In this document: positions 23,504 to 41,349 of the stretch, one piece after another | Position numbering within the stretch: position 1 is the stretch's first letter | Layout of the letters: each line of letters starts with the position of its first letter | NCBI GenBank assembly: GCA_003508835.1 | Contig: PUFA01000007.1 | Location: 14,965,001 to 15,029,000 of the forward strand | DNA from: Eonycteris spelaea | Lineage: Eukaryota; Chordata; Mammalia; Chiroptera; Pteropodidae | Length of the DNA stretch: 64,000 nucleotides | Reading direction: 5' to 3' | The notes under the pieces: generated by a model | Databases searched by the model: none | The model's input: the letters and a program-made list of their open reading frames with translations, nothing else | What the model was told of the DNA's origin: nothing | Program-made: the position numbers and the translations under genes

Positions 23504-24399
23504 GGAACCCCACTTTGACATTATGTTCTTGAACCAGGATTCCTGGCCAGGGGTTGTGCAGTGCAATTCTCTTTCTAAAGTGGTTCAAGCAAGAAGTGTC
23601 TTGAAGAAAGGGCAAGAATCTTGGGATTATTTTGTGGCTGCCTGAGATTTATAAAAAGGTTTTGAATGCTGCCAACATTTTGATGATTGTCCTAGGCAAA
23701 TAGTGGATAACAGTATTTGTGGAGTGAATGAGTGAATGAGTGAAACGGATGTGACCATGAGAGGTCACACCTGGGAACACAAGAGTCACCTGGGAATTCT
23801 GTATCAGCCAAGTTGAAGATGCTAAGAGAGGAGCTTGAGGGCCAAGTACTAGTATGTATGTGTGTGTAGGGTGGGGAGCTGGGCTGGGGTGAAGGTGGTG
23901 CTGCTGCTATGGCCCAACTCCTGGATTAGTAATGATGGCACTCACCACAAATGATAGCTTCTGCTCCATGCAAGCCACCCCATACTGGTTTGTAAAGATT
24001 AATCTGTGCCCAGTGGAGAAAAGGACAGGGGTGATGATGGCAAAGCTGAGGTGGCAGGGCCCCATGGGAATACAGCTAAGCCAGCAACAGTCACTGTGCC
24101 TTTTAGATTCTGAGGCTGTGGAAGGGAGATCAAGCATTTGCAGGATCCCTGAGTGTCAAATAAAATGACTACAAAATCACTCTTTCCTAACTTCATGTGG
24201 TCTATAGGCCCATATTTTAGTCCTCTCTCTACAGGCTTACCAGAAAAGAAAGATAAGCTAAGAATGGGGGTCAGATTCAAGGTTCAGCCAGGTCTTAAAC
24301 TTTTCTGTGGGAAATGTAGAAAGAAATATGGAAAAGTGAGTATGGATATACATGTAAATCTAGCCTTTAAAACATCTCCCTCTAAATTGAAAAGATAAC

Positions 24400-24780
24400 A
24401 AAATTAAAAAAAATAGTTTGTTGAGGAAAATTCAAATGGTACAAAAATAAATAAAATAGAAATTAAAAGAGACCTTCGTACCAGTCCCAATTCTATTTTC
24501 TAAGGAGTAAACATTGTTAAGATTTTAGTGCATGTCCTTTCAGAGTCTCTGTAATTTCAGGTATATACAATTAGGAACAAATAAGCACAAAAGGGGCCTT
24601 GCTATATTACTATTGTTGTTCTGTGCTTTGCCATGTGGGCATCTTACTTAGTGTTATCGGTGCATACACATCAGTGCATACAGAGAAATTTTGAATTTCT
24701 GTGTTGTTTTCCATTGTATACCTGGACCATAGTTTAATAATGTCCTATTGGTGATGCTGTTTCTATTTTTAAAGTAACAA
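24400..24780 (-). mobile_element. Old LINE-like 3' fragment, family uncertain
   Basis: 'aaattcaaatggtacaaaaa', 'taaggagtaaacattgttaa' and 'tttccattgtatacctggac' resemble a widespread old LINE 3' end. It is very diverged and carries no ORF. Confidence 0.4.
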
Positions 24781-26387
24781 TTTTTTAAAACAAATATTTC
24801 TCTCTGGCTCCATATAAGTGGAAATAATCTGTGGGATATTTAGGAACATAACCGAACCGTAAGGAATGTTGAAATATTTGTTGGGCTGCAGCTGAAATTC
24901 TTTTGAGTTTGATAAAATGTTGGAAATGGTTCAGAATTGTTTAGTCCTGCCTATAGAATAGTTTAACAGGATTTTTCTTTTTAACCAAGTCTTGGAAATT
25001 GGCTTTCAGTTTTTATGAAAAACATCAATCTCTGAAGCGTAATCTATGCATGAGAAAAAAACTTCAGCAGTTCAAAGGGATGCCCCAAAAAGAAAGTTTT
25101 TAGCTACAGTCAGGATTCGCCCTTGCAAGTCTCCCACCAATGACACCACCCTCAAATCCCACCCCTGGCCAAATTGTGTTCACCTGAGGATTAGTCTTTA
25201 TGACTATATGATTTTATGTATATGTGTGTGTGTGTGTGATGTAATTGGTGTGTCAAGAGCGTTAACCCAGGCAGCCTTTGGAAGATACAGACGATAAGCT
25301 GAAAGTAAAGTTGCTGTTTTTCTGGTTAGTATACTAAAGACTTTTGAGAGTTGGGCTAATTGGGTCAAGAAAGGACTCAAATGGCATTTTCAGACTTTTT
25401 TTTTTCTACAGCACCATTGCTGTCTGCGTCACAACCGAGATTGGTGGTGTTTTCTGGCATATGTAATTGCAAATGTTATTTACCAGAAGGAAACTATTAC
25501 TCCTGCCTCTTATTACAAACTGTAGAGCTAATGACCATCGCCCAGTAATGACTCCCAGAATGGCAGCCCAACACATACCTCAAAGTTGCTTATGGTTTTA
25601 TATGAAACTACATGAATTTTTCATATTAAAATCTTTTGGAATCCTCATACTTGCATACTACATTTTATTACAGGTTTAGAGAGTTCTGTGGTTTTTGTTT
25701 CTAATGTAGACACAGCCTTATAATTTACAGCAGCGTTCACTAATTAAAATTGTAAGCATAATTACTATCCATGATACTTATTATTAGTTTGCATTCATAA
25801 ACCTCAAAATTCACTTCATCCTTCAAGTAGTGAGTAATTAGTTTTTTGGGTTTATAGCTTTATCATCCCTTTATGACCCTTCTGGAAGAAATAAACAACC
25901 AACCTCCCAAGAGACTGCTTTAAAGCTGGAAATATTATTGCCCAGCTAGTGCAATGAAGCTAATACAATGTGAAAAAATGTGATTTTTCCTTGTTATTAG
26001 CAGGCAGTTTTTCTTTACATGTACTCAGCAAATAACTATTAAGTACTTAATGTGTCCTAGGAACCTCCGAGATAGAGATGAATCACTCAAAGATTCTGTC
26101 CTCAAAGACCTTAAGGTTTTGATGGAAAGGAAATAAAATCATACATATGTATTTAAAACAAACCATGATGGTGCATGTACTTCAATACATAGTATAAAAT
26201 ATCATAATCATCATCAGAATAGGGAATGACTCTGTTCCCCACTGTACAATTGGCACCTAATGAAGTATATTAAAATAGGAGGTAAATTAAGTAACTTTGT
26301 GGATGAATTAAAGAGTGAATATTTGAATGTATTAATTTGTATTCCTTCTAAGATGTATAAGTGAGATGTTGAAATTTTTTTCCCTAA

Positions 26388-29558
<3,171 letters not shown>

Positions 29559-30659
29559 GTAGGGCAACCACTTATGAGTTGGTTTTGCAAATGAGTTTTC
29601 CTCTGGGGTTGCAGTGAGACCTTCTCCTAGAACCCTTTGCTCCTGTGCGCAGGGTTTCGCCACCAAGGTGGTGGCAGGTTGGAGAGGCCACAGATGCTGA
29701 AACCATGTCAGGAATGAATAACCGGTGAGCTGATTGTTTGAGCTGTTGAGTGAGTTCAGAGAAGCAACAGGAGAAATCAGTTATTTGAAAGCTCAATAAC
29801 TCAGACCAGGAGTAACTGCAGGGGACCAGAGATGAACAAAGATATGTGTGTGTGACCGAGTGACATGAAAATCAAAGCCGATGTCATCAAAGAAGAAGGA
29901 CTAGTGAAGCCAGGAAAGGAATTTGTCTTGTGGATTCCATTTTTTACCCTTAATCTCTTATAGTTTGTACTGAGATACAGCATTTTCTATATCGATTTTG
30001 TAGAATTCTTTATTTTATAATTTTCACATATCTTGGCTTACTCTACAAGATGCAAGAGAGGTTTTCAGATTTCTTTAATATTAATAATATCTTACATTCG
30101 TATGGCACAATGACCTTTACAAAGTGTTCTCAATGCATTTTCTCATTTGGTACATTTATACAGAAATACCTTACATCCAGGAAATTTTTGGAAAATTAAG
30201 CCTTTTCTAGCTTTAAAATCTATGTTGTAACCTTAAGAATTTAAGAGGGTATTTGCTGCTGTAGACGAATACAGGTGTTAACTACAGTTAGTTTTTCAAT
30301 CTTCTGATAATACATATTTACTTAGGTATCAGGAGCCAAGTCTTGTTTTTATTATTACTTTTTAATTTCAATTCATTTAGCCTTCAAATGTTTTGTTATA
30401 CAATCTTGAAGCCACAGAGGCTTTTGAAATCTGGGTTTGCTTACTGTGTAAAAACAGATTCAATGTCTTGCTGAAAATTTTTGTCAGAATTTCTCCATAT
30501 AGCTTCGTCAATTTTATTAAATCTAGGTTTCATGGAGTCTTTCCCTCTGTGATGCGTTATTCTTTCTATTATGCTCAGTTTATTGTCAATGTATTCAGAT
30601 TTTAGTAACAGAGTACTTTTGTGCTTTTCCTATTTGCTAAATTTAAGTGGAGCCTGCTC

Positions 30660-30868
30660 ACAAGACAGTGGAAGAATTAACATTTGTAGAGTGGTTTTTC
30701 TTGTTGCCACTTTTGGAATATTTTCACATCCATTTTTCCTAATTTTTCCTTACCACAACTCTGTGGGGTAGACATTATTATTATCCCCATTTGATGGAGG
30801 GTTAAATGATTTGCCCAAAGTCACAAGGATAATATATACCTGATCCAAAATTTGAATTGGAATTCCAT
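30660..30868 (+). mobile_element. MIR SINE within the RAG1 3' UTR
   Basis: 'accacaactctgtggggtag', 'attattatccccatttgatg' and 'gatttgcccaaagtcacaag' match the sense MIR core. Transcribed as part of the RAG1 mRNA. Confidence 0.75.
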
Positions 30869-32858
30869 ATCTTTTCTACTATCTTTTTTTTTTTTTAAAT
30901 AAGGCAGTATCATAATTTGCTTAGGATCCATAACTAATCTCTTCATAATCCTGAGATTATGTTTCTTTGGGGACAGGGATGGGTTGATTTTTGAGTTTTT
31001 GATACGCTTTGGGCCTTTTTATAGAAGAAAGTAATGCTAAAGCTCTTAAGAGCCACTAAAACCTCTGGTGGCTCCAATTATTTGGGAACTATTGTCTGCA
31101 TCCTTAGGAATTTGGGAATTGCCAATTGCTGGCAATTTAGAGCAGGCATAGGATTTTATATGCTAGTGAGTCAAGATGATATGTTAGTGTTAATTAGTTT
31201 TTTCTTCCTTTGATTTTATTGGCCATAATTGCTACTTTTCATACACAGTACATCAAAGAGCTTTGTAATTTAGTTGTCACATGTGCATCAATGACATTAT
31301 CCTAAATGGTATGCATTTGGTGTTTTTATAGGGATTGAACCCTGTATTTCCCATTTAATAAATACAGCAGTTTTCCTTGCTTTTTATATATAGAATATAT
31401 ATAAATTACAAAGACATTTGTAATTGAGTCATCAAAAGCATAGATATATTTCAATTTTATTTTTTCTTGAAAATGCAAATTTTGCATTTTGTAAACAAAC
31501 AAACGTCTTTCCACCCTTTCCCTTCATCTCATTTAATCCCTACAGCCTGTCTCTGCACGCATGAACAGCCAAGTTCATGTAATCATTCTACTCCCTGAAG
31601 CATGCTAGCACTAGTTTGTAGATTTTTTCTCATTTATACTCTGTACGCAATTGGTGGCACTTTAAATACTTTCCAGTATTAAAGCCTTCCCTCCACTTTT
31701 TTTTTTTCAGCATTGTAGGACCTATTTTGAATGCATGTGACTAACAGCGTGATTTATAGCACAACCATCCCAATAATCCATTAATCAGATCACATTTTGA
31801 TAAAACTCGGGAACATCTGGCTGCAAGAATTTCAATATGTAGCAATGTTGCCTGTGGTTGTTTTTGCCCTCCTTGTTGAGATAGCAATATCCCAGACTCT
31901 GGTTTTATACTTGAGTTTGTTTTTTGACAATGCCTATTGTAAATGCAATCACATACTCCAGGGAAATTCCCTGCACTGAATGGAGCATTTTTTTGAAGTA
32001 TAGTCTGGAACTTCAGAAGTGCAATGCATTTTTTTTTTTTCCTGCAAAACCTGATTCTACAAGTTTTCCTGCCAACCCACCGAGGGGCACTGCAGGGACG
32101 ATTGATAATGGCTGATGAAAACTGATGAATGGTCGGTGTGAGGTCAGACAGCACTTTGGGATTAATAAACACACACTGAGAAGCCAGAGCAGGTGGAAAA
32201 GATGTCTTTTTCTTCCAGGCGAACTGGAATTTAGCTTTGTCTCAATTTATTTTCACAAAATATAGATGAAGGTAGAGATTTTTTTTGGTTGAGCATGTAG
32301 GTCTTGCATTACATTAAACAGAATGCACATTCCACACAGCTAGGAGGTAAGATTTGTAAGCGCCAATGGTGGTTGGGAAGAGCAAATCATCATTTGGATG
32401 CAAGCGATTTTTGATTGTAGATATGTATGTGTCTTCAGTTATTGTATGAAGCATAGTCTGTTCTTTCGAGATTAAGACGTTTTAAATAAGGGAGGATATT
32501 TTGTATTTTATTTTTTTCCTTTAACTACAGTAATCTTTATAAGTATACCTCAGAGATCATTTTTGGTGAGATTTTTTTTTCTTTTTCTGACATTGCACTT
32601 CACTTTATTTTCTTACAAATAATCATAAAGTTTGTTTAATGGCTACCCAGAGCCTTTTTTGTTGTTTTGTTTTGTTTTAGGGTAAGTTCAGGTACCAGGA
32701 TGCAATGGATTTATTTGATGTGGGAGGTCTGTATTTCCACGACAAGCGTTTTCAAATTAAATGTAGTATGTGTTTTGATACTTATTTTTATATTTTAATA
32801 TTTCTGCTCCTCATTAATATTATGGTTACTATTCACAACTGTATGTTAATGTGTTTGT

Positions 32859-32864
32859 AATAAA
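32859..32864 (+). terminator. RAG1: RAG1 polyadenylation signal
   Basis: An AATAAA hexamer followed about 20-25 bases later by a G/T-rich stretch (GGGTATTGTGATTT). Its distance from the stop fits the known transcript length. Another AATAAA at 33074-33079 is a possible alternative. Confidence 0.7.
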
Positions 32865-32885
32865 ATTTGGAAATTTGAAAATACT

Positions 32886-35060
32886 GGGTATTGTGATTTA
32901 TATTCAGATAATAATATTGAGTGCAACATTTAAAAAATGAAATAACTTTTTTCTTGAGGGAGACAGAAAATAAATCTGCTGATCTTTAGAATAAAGGGCA
33001 ACAGAATAGTGGTAATGAGTATAATTTATCCTAATGCAGGATGAGACATATTTTATGTGGATCTTGGATTTTCAATAAATGCTTATTGATGGGTACCCAC
33101 ACAAGCCATTCAAGAGACCTTTATTTTTAAGCTATACATACTAATCAGCTTTTTGAAAGGAGTGTTATTGATAATCTTTCCTTCCTATTCTCACAAAATT
33201 ATGATTCCAATAAATACACATTTACTGGATTGGTATCTAGAGACAGAATGAGGTATTAGTTCTCTTAGAAATAAGTATGCTACATTAGATGCTTTCTGAC
33301 AGAATTAGGTTTCTGAAAAGGTGGTATCATCTATGGTAAATTTCAAGTCAAAATGCAAAGGTCTATGCTAGAGTGGAATTTGGAGGCAGATAATAATTTG
33401 AAATTCTTGTCATTAGAATGGCTGCTTTTTCTATCTAAATTTACCATGGTATCCATTTTAAATCCATGTGAACTCCTTTCAGTAGAAAACAGAATAAATT
33501 TAACCCAAGACCTCACCTCATCTTCTTCTGTGAATTTCACTGTATTTTTGGTTTCTAAGTCTGTGAGATGAAATGTTTTGATTGATAAAGATATTTAAAA
33601 TACAGGGGATTTATTTCCACATCCCACTCTTCCTTTATTAAAGGATTGGAAAGAGAGTGAGCAACTGCAGAAGTGAACACATTTTAGTCCATATACAGTG
33701 AACTTAATTTAATTCAATGAACATTTATCAAGCAACCAACTACGATGTACCAGAAACCATGCTTTGTATTAAGGATACAAAGTCGAAGAAGAAACTATTC
33801 TTGTTTTCAAGGACCCCACTGTCAAATAGAGAAAGCAGGCATATAAATGTCATATATGTTAATAAATGCTATAAAGGGAGACAGTGAGCAAAGAGAGATG
33901 CCTTGGCCACAAAGCTGAGTGGTTTCTCTTTGTTTAGGCTGAAGGTTTCAGAGAGAACATTGAGAATGAGTTAATTCTTGAAGGATATAGTTATCTACCA
34001 GGGAAAGGATTTTCCAGATGGAGGAAGTTCAGCTTTGATGGAGAATCAAGAGGGATATGGGGAGAAGAGAGATGGGCCTAAAGAATCATATCTTACCGTA
34101 CTGAGACATTTGGATTTTTCCCATGAGAAATGAGTAGTCGCTGGACAGTTTTTATCTATGCAGTATCAGATTTTTACTTTAGAATGATGTCTCAGAATAG
34201 TCAATTTATCGGAGGGGGCTATAACAGAAGCAGAGAGACCAGTTAGGGGGTTGTTTAAATAGTCTAAGCACAAAGTAATACATGCAGTGGCAATGAGCAT
34301 GCAGAGCATACAGTTTTGTTTCCAGTTTAACAGAACTATGTTAATACCTTTCATTATGATTTCAAGGAAAATGAGGCTATTTCATCTGGATGTTTAAATA
34401 TATACTATAGCAGATATGGCTCAGTGCTTGCCACATCCATTTTCCTCACCACATGGAGCCAAACTATATTTTCCAGTTCCCTTCTATCTAGGTGGGGCCA
34501 TGTAATTAGTTTTTTGATAGTGGAATGCATCACTTACAGCCTGAACCATTTATAGGTAAGTATGCATCCTTTGTGCTCTTTCTTTTCCTTGTCTCTGAAG
34601 TCTCGAGGATGCACAATAAAGATAAAGATGGCAGACTTGCCAAAAAGAAAAACTTGATTCCCTGAGACACATCTTTGAGGAGAGTCATGCAGGTGAATAG
34701 CCTAATGAGAAAACCTGCATTGGACTCTACCTGAGGGAGAAATGAAATTAAATTGTACAATTTACTGGTATTTGAGATTTCGTTGTTGTTGTTATAGCAG
34801 CCAGTGTTAATTATCCTGACTAATACTTTTTAAATTATTATTATCATCTATGTAGTCATTCAGAGGTTTGTTGATTCCATTTATTCTCATCTCTCGCTTA
34901 GTCCGTTAATTTAATTTATTCACTCTATTTCTCTGTGTCTGTGTCTGTGTATCTTTCTCTGACTCTGTCTCTCTCTCAGTGTCAGTGTTATGCTAGACAA
35001 AAGAATAGGTCACTTTGGCTGTTCATGCTGAAGTACAGATGCAACTCACCGTAGAATTTA
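32886..35060. other. RAG1-RAG2 convergent spacer, first part
   Basis: AT-rich spacer between convergent genes. A block at 33700-34090 resembles an old L2-like retroposon end ('gcaaccaactacgatgtacc', 'tattaaggatacaaagtcga'). A silencer has been reported in this intergenic region in mouse, but no element can be placed by eye. Confidence 0.5.
34395..34836 (+). mobile_element. Old MaLR/ERVL-type LTR
   Basis: 'ggtggggccatgtaattagt', 'ggaatgcatcacttacagcc', 'ataaagatggcagact' and the end 'tttgagatttcgttgttgtt' followed by 'ttatcctgactaata' follow the layout of old ERVL-type LTRs. No internal sequence. Confidence 0.6.
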
Positions 35061-35330
35061 ATTCAATTCAGGTCAACAACTTAAATGCCTACAATATGCC
35101 AGGCATAATGTTATGTACGAGAAATATAGAAATTACAAAGTCACCATTTGAGTCCTCATGTAACTCATAGTTGGTTGGACAAGTCATGTACTTAGCATAC
35201 TTAGTAACCAGTAATTTATTGAGTGAGATGAAATAATGGAAATCATTAGACAGGAAACAGTAGAAATCATTAGACAGTGCTGAAATAGCACTGAGGAGAG
35301 ATGATGGACTCTGTATAAAATGACAATAGT
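35060..35330 (+). mobile_element. L2-like ancient retroposon fragment
   Basis: 'aatgcctacaatatgccagg' and the following 'ttacaaagtcaccatttgag' resemble the old 'tgcctactatgtgccaggca' retroposon end. Weak. Confidence 0.35.
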
Positions 35331-35671
35331 TTGAGATAGTACTCTTTTTTTGAGAAAAAAATTTAATTAAAATGTCATTCTGTAATGCTGCTACAAAATG
35401 ATTTGAATTTCAGAATGTGTCTGAAAAAGACATTGTCCTTTTCAATAATATTCTTTAAAGATAATCTTTGAAAAGATTCCTTTAATTTGGATAAATAAAA
35501 ATTAATTCTCTTGTATTTAAACTATGGCAATTTATAAAATGACCTTAGTATTGTGGTTGGTTTTCTGTTTCTGCTAACACATATTATTATGTATTTTAAG
35601 TTTTGATTCCTCCACAAAGAACTAATGGATTAGTGACAATTTTATTTTTTCTTAATCCTAATAATTTATTT

Positions 35672-35815
35672 TTCAGCTTTATTAAGCTATAATTGACATA
35701 TAACAAACACTATGTAAGTTTAAGGCGTACAATGTGATGATTTACTATACTGTATATTGTGAAATGATTACCACAATAAGATTAGTTAACAGTCCCATCA
35801 GTCCACATGCTATTT
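35672..35815 (-). mobile_element. L1MA-type LINE 3' end, antisense
   Basis: 'tattaagctataattgacat', 'aaggcgtacaatgtgatgat', 'gaaatgattaccacaataag' and 'ttagttaacagtcccatca' are the reverse complement of a mammalian L1MA-like 3' segment. Confidence 0.8.
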
Positions 35816-36763
35816 TTTTGTGCTGAGAATATTTACTATCTACTTTCTTAAAATTTTTGAGTTTTAAATGTAAAAACATTTTTATCAAAGAAAAATGTTT
35901 TTCTTAATTGTGAAAATAAAAAGACATGTTCCTGCACCAGAGTATTGGTCAATCAACCTGCAAATCAGATAAGAATAGAATTTTTCAAAATATATTTTAA
36001 AATTTTTGTCAGTTTGGAGGGAATTAATTTTGGGGTATTTTCAGAAATAGTCTGAAATGATGTAGAACCAGGTCTGGTAGATAAAGTGAGTTGTCAAACT
36101 TTGAAATAACATTTTGGGTGATTTGTGCTAAAATAATACTTGATTTATTTTCCTCCTAGTTCTTTTTGTCCTGACTTTGGGTTTCAAAAGTCGATGCTTT
36201 AGGGAGGAATGAAAAAAACTGAAAATACTAGCATTAGGATTTAAAGAACAGTGGGTGAATAAGGACTAGTCATCATGCCCTCATCCATTCATTAATAAAT
36301 ATTTATTTGGTATTTCCATGGCCAGGAACTGTGCCCATGACTAGACAAAGATTTCTAAGGAGGGCATAGGAGAAAAAGCTGGAATGAGTAGACTCTGTGA
36401 GTCCCAGAAAAATAGGATCCTTGTATCCTGTATCTTGGGTTGAACTATGGAGTTGGGGAGAACAATAGAAATCCCAGGTAAGTTTGGGGGAGTCATGAGC
36501 AGAGAGAATGAGAATCTTATTTCCTGATAGAGCTGAGGAAGCCAGTGGCATCCAGAGGCAAGATGGTGATGAGGTGTGTTTAGCCAGAGACAGTCAAGAA
36601 GAGGTTCTGTGATCCAGTAAAGAACAGAAGCATCAGGATGTGCCCAAGAGTGGTACAGAAATAGATAAACACTAGGTAGTCTCACAGAGAGGACTGTGAC
36701 CACTCTGGGAGAGAAGGAACAGGGTGATCTTATTATCAAAGGAGCCCTAGGGACCTGAAAGCA

Positions 36764-36765
<2 letters not shown>

Positions 36766-36825
<60 letters not shown>
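36766..36825. repeat. (GA)n microsatellite
   Basis: About 29 GA units, then a degenerate GTGCGAGTGAGCGAGC tail, midway between the convergent RAG1 and RAG2 3' ends. Confidence 0.97.
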
Positions 36826-36827
<2 letters not shown>

Positions 36828-38690
36828 CGAGTGAGCGAGCAAGCGAGCTAGACCTAAAGATGCATTGTGGTTAAGCTGAGATGCAACTTGGAGTCATCTT
36901 CAAAGCTGGCTAGGTGGGAATGTGGATGTTGTAGCAGAATCTAGTGATGAGGGGAGGTAAGCCCTGCAGAGGGAATGGGTTGCTCAAAAGCCCTGAGTAC
37001 TGAAACACCTAGGGGTGCTCTATAAAATGTTATCAGTTCAGCATTTTGGGATTCAGCACAAGGTCTAAGTGAAACAGAGGTAAGGAGGAGAGGGCAAGTC
37101 AAAATGATATGAACGAACTTGTATGTGACCTTATTTTACTGATGAAAATCAGTGGGCCCTGACTCCTGCTTACCTCTCCAGGCTCAGGGCCACTCCACAC
37201 CCCGTGTTTTGACCAGAATGACCTTCTTTCAGATCCTCAAACATCACAAGCTTCATCTTACTCCAGAGCTTTTAGGCCAACTGTTTCTTTTTAATTATGC
37301 TTTCCCTCCTCATAACATATTAAACTCATTAGTACTTATAGATGACTACAGTCCCTTAAAACGGTCACCTTGGAAAGCCATACACTTATTTATTGATATT
37401 ATTCTTGTGTAAACAGTTTTGGAACTTACCTTTAGGACCTATTTATGAGCCATATCAGAAAACTCATTTTGTTAGCTTGTATTCAGACTTCCTTTTGACC
37501 TAAAGTGGTAATATAATACTCAGTTACAGCCTACTAGGCTTTGGTTGACATTTGTCTGTTTTCAGAAACCAATTCTATCTCTAATAAAGGAACAGGATTA
37601 ACTGTTGAATATCTTCAAAGGAATGAACCTCAGGCTCTGAAAGTGATTAAAATGTGAGCGTAGAAATGTTTTAGGCAAAGCAGTATATTATGTAATAAGA
37701 GAGTACTCTCCTAATATGGTTCATTTGAATGTTTGTATACGCTTCTTAAAAAGAAGCATCATTATCTTAAAGTCACACCTGATGAACTCATTGGTGAATG
37801 ACTTAAAAAGACTAATTTTTATTCAAATATTTGGTAAGACCAAAGTACTTGCTCTTGAAGTACACCACACACAATCACACAAACACACACACACACCCAA
37901 AAGTACCTACGCTGGTGAGATGAGTTTAACTATAGAACCCAGTGAGGTCAGAATTAAATCATTTAAATTATCACATCTTGACCTCATTGACTACAAATCA
38001 AATATAGTAATAATTTCTTAGCCACTCAGTCACTGTAGACAAATTAAGATAAAGGAATGTATCTATATTTAGAGGGAATAACTCTTTGGAACCCTATTTT
38101 AGTTCTAACTTATGTCAATTTCTACTAACAGATACAAAGATATCAGAGTGATCCTGAGAATATTAAATAGTGTAATTTTGCCTCAGTTGGGTAACTATGA
38201 ATGTTAATAATTGGAGCAAACTAAAATAAACAGAAGGCATTTTAATATTTTATTAATTTTAGTAAGTGATAGAAACAACAAAAAACAAACAAAAAAACAA
38301 TGGTACAGTAAATTGTTCAAAAGGAATATTCATCAAACAACATTACTGAAACAAAGTGAACATGATTTAATTTATTCAAGTTAATTTTAGTATTTAAGAC
38401 ATGGAACTGTTAGGGACCTTACTTTCTAGGGTTTTATTCCCTGTATGGTTCATGTTTCCCCAAAATTTGCAATAGTGCATTACACATTGTGGACTCTCTG
38501 TGAAGACTGATGAATAAGATGCTATGGCTTAGACTCTCAGGATAATGTAAAATGCTTTTCCAGAAAAATACTCTAGGAGGGAAGTATTTTTTTCTAAGGT
38601 CATTTATTTATCAATTGATGTCTTGAAGCCTCAAAATTAACAGTCCTTTTGACTTTCATTCTAGAAAGTATTTATTGAACCTTAGCAAGC
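36826..38690. other. RAG1-RAG2 spacer, second part
   Basis: No gene or nameable transposon. A short (CA)n lies near 37880-37896. Confidence 0.5.
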
Positions 38691-39081
38691 TCACCGATTT
38701 ATTTTATAATTTTCATTGGCAGCAAACTCCGCATATTAACTAGACACATACATGAATTAATTTTCCCCCATTTGAAATCCTACCTGTTAACTCAAGGAAA
38801 TTCCTTGAACTTTTATTATTTGGGGGAAATAAATAATACTATTCTTCTCCATGAGATTTATTTTGTGGTCTTCTTTAGCATACTTTCATGCATCTTCTTT
38901 TTGCAAATACTGAGCATCAGTGAACTTCAGTTTTCATTAAATCTCTCCAAGAATCAGTTCAGGTGACTGGCTTTGGTTCGTTTGTACACCATATGATGGG
39001 GGATCCTTTAAAGAAAGTGCATGCAGATAACTGAGAAAAGGCAACAAACTTTATGCAGACTCCTCTTCGTGTCAATGGAGC

Positions 39082-39118
<37 letters not shown>

Positions 39119-39392
39119 CATCCATCTTGATTATTGTTATTGCTTCTGTATTTAAGATTCCTTGAATGACAAAATTCAGATCAGAAATTCTCGTTTAAGA
39201 TATCTTGGACTAAAATATTTTCACGTATTTAGCACTGTATTCTAAGCACTTTTTACTGGCACTGAATTCATATCACTAAAAGAAAGCAGACATTTTCATA
39301 AATGAAAATAGAAATGTAATTTTATCAGTGCTACGATTCTTCAAAACAGGTTTAAAAATCGGTGCACTGGAATCTAAAAGGCTTTTGCGAAA
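38690..39392 (-). other. RAG2: RAG2 3' UTR (extent estimated)
   Basis: Downstream of the RAG2 stop on the minus strand, AATAAA candidates (TTTATT on the plus strand) lie at 38857-38862, 38698-38703 and 38671-38676. That gives a 3' UTR of roughly 0.5-0.7 kb, in line with the modest size of RAG2 mRNA. Which site is used cannot be decided by eye. Confidence 0.55.
39082..39125. repeat. (CTAT)n tetranucleotide microsatellite
   Basis: About nine CTAT units followed by CCAT units, within the likely RAG2 3' UTR. A length polymorphism here would alter the mRNA. Confidence 0.95.
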
Positions 39393-41036
<1,644 letters not shown>

Positions 41037-41234
41037 TTACTATATCTCTTCTTATATATCATTCTGTTTGAAACATACAGAAAGCATGTTTCAAAAAAAG
41101 TTATCCTACAAGCCTGCAGTGGGACTGAATTAGCAAAATCCAGGCGCCTAGGTAAGCAAAGATCCACAGAACCTTCTTGTCTAACGCAATCCAAGCGGCT
41201 GGGGCACGTTTTAGACAAGGACTATCCTCCCTTA

Positions 41235-41345
41235 GATTTCTGGGAGTTGTAGTCCTTTTCCCTTAAAGGAATCACCACTTGTCATCAGAAAGAACTACAT
41301 TGCCTAGGAATCCGTCCTCTGTGGGATGTGTGGCTACGATAGTTT
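41235..41345 (+). promoter_or_regulatory. IFTAP: Probable IFTAP promoter with ZNF143-like motifs
   Basis: TCTGGGAGTTGTAGTCC at 41239-41255 is the reverse complement of an ACTACAACTCCCAGA-type ZNF143/THAP11 site. ACTACATTGCCTAGGA at 41294-41309 is a weaker copy in the opposite orientation. Such sites are typical of TATA-less housekeeping promoters and usually lie within about 100 bases of the start. CpG-bearing sequence follows to about 41.75 kb. Mammalian IFTAP starts just beyond RAG2 on the opposite strand, which fits. Factor binding is inferred. Confidence 0.65.
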
Positions 41346-41349
41346 GTCC

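Larger units (their letters stand above)
29559..32885 (+). other. RAG1: RAG1 3' UTR
   Basis: About 3.3 kb of AT-rich sequence between the stop codon and a good polyadenylation signal. Exon 1 plus exon 2 then total about 6.6 kb, the known size of RAG1 mRNA. Earlier AATAAA hexamers occur at 31357-31362 and 32164-32169 and could give shorter forms. A MIR lies inside. Short antisense frames here (for example near 31.7-32.2 kb) show no recognisable product. Confidence 0.8.

Noticed and set aside
31741..32172. Minus-strand frame of 143 codons
   Set aside because: It lies within the RAG1 3' UTR, matches nothing I recognise, and has no promoter or splice context.
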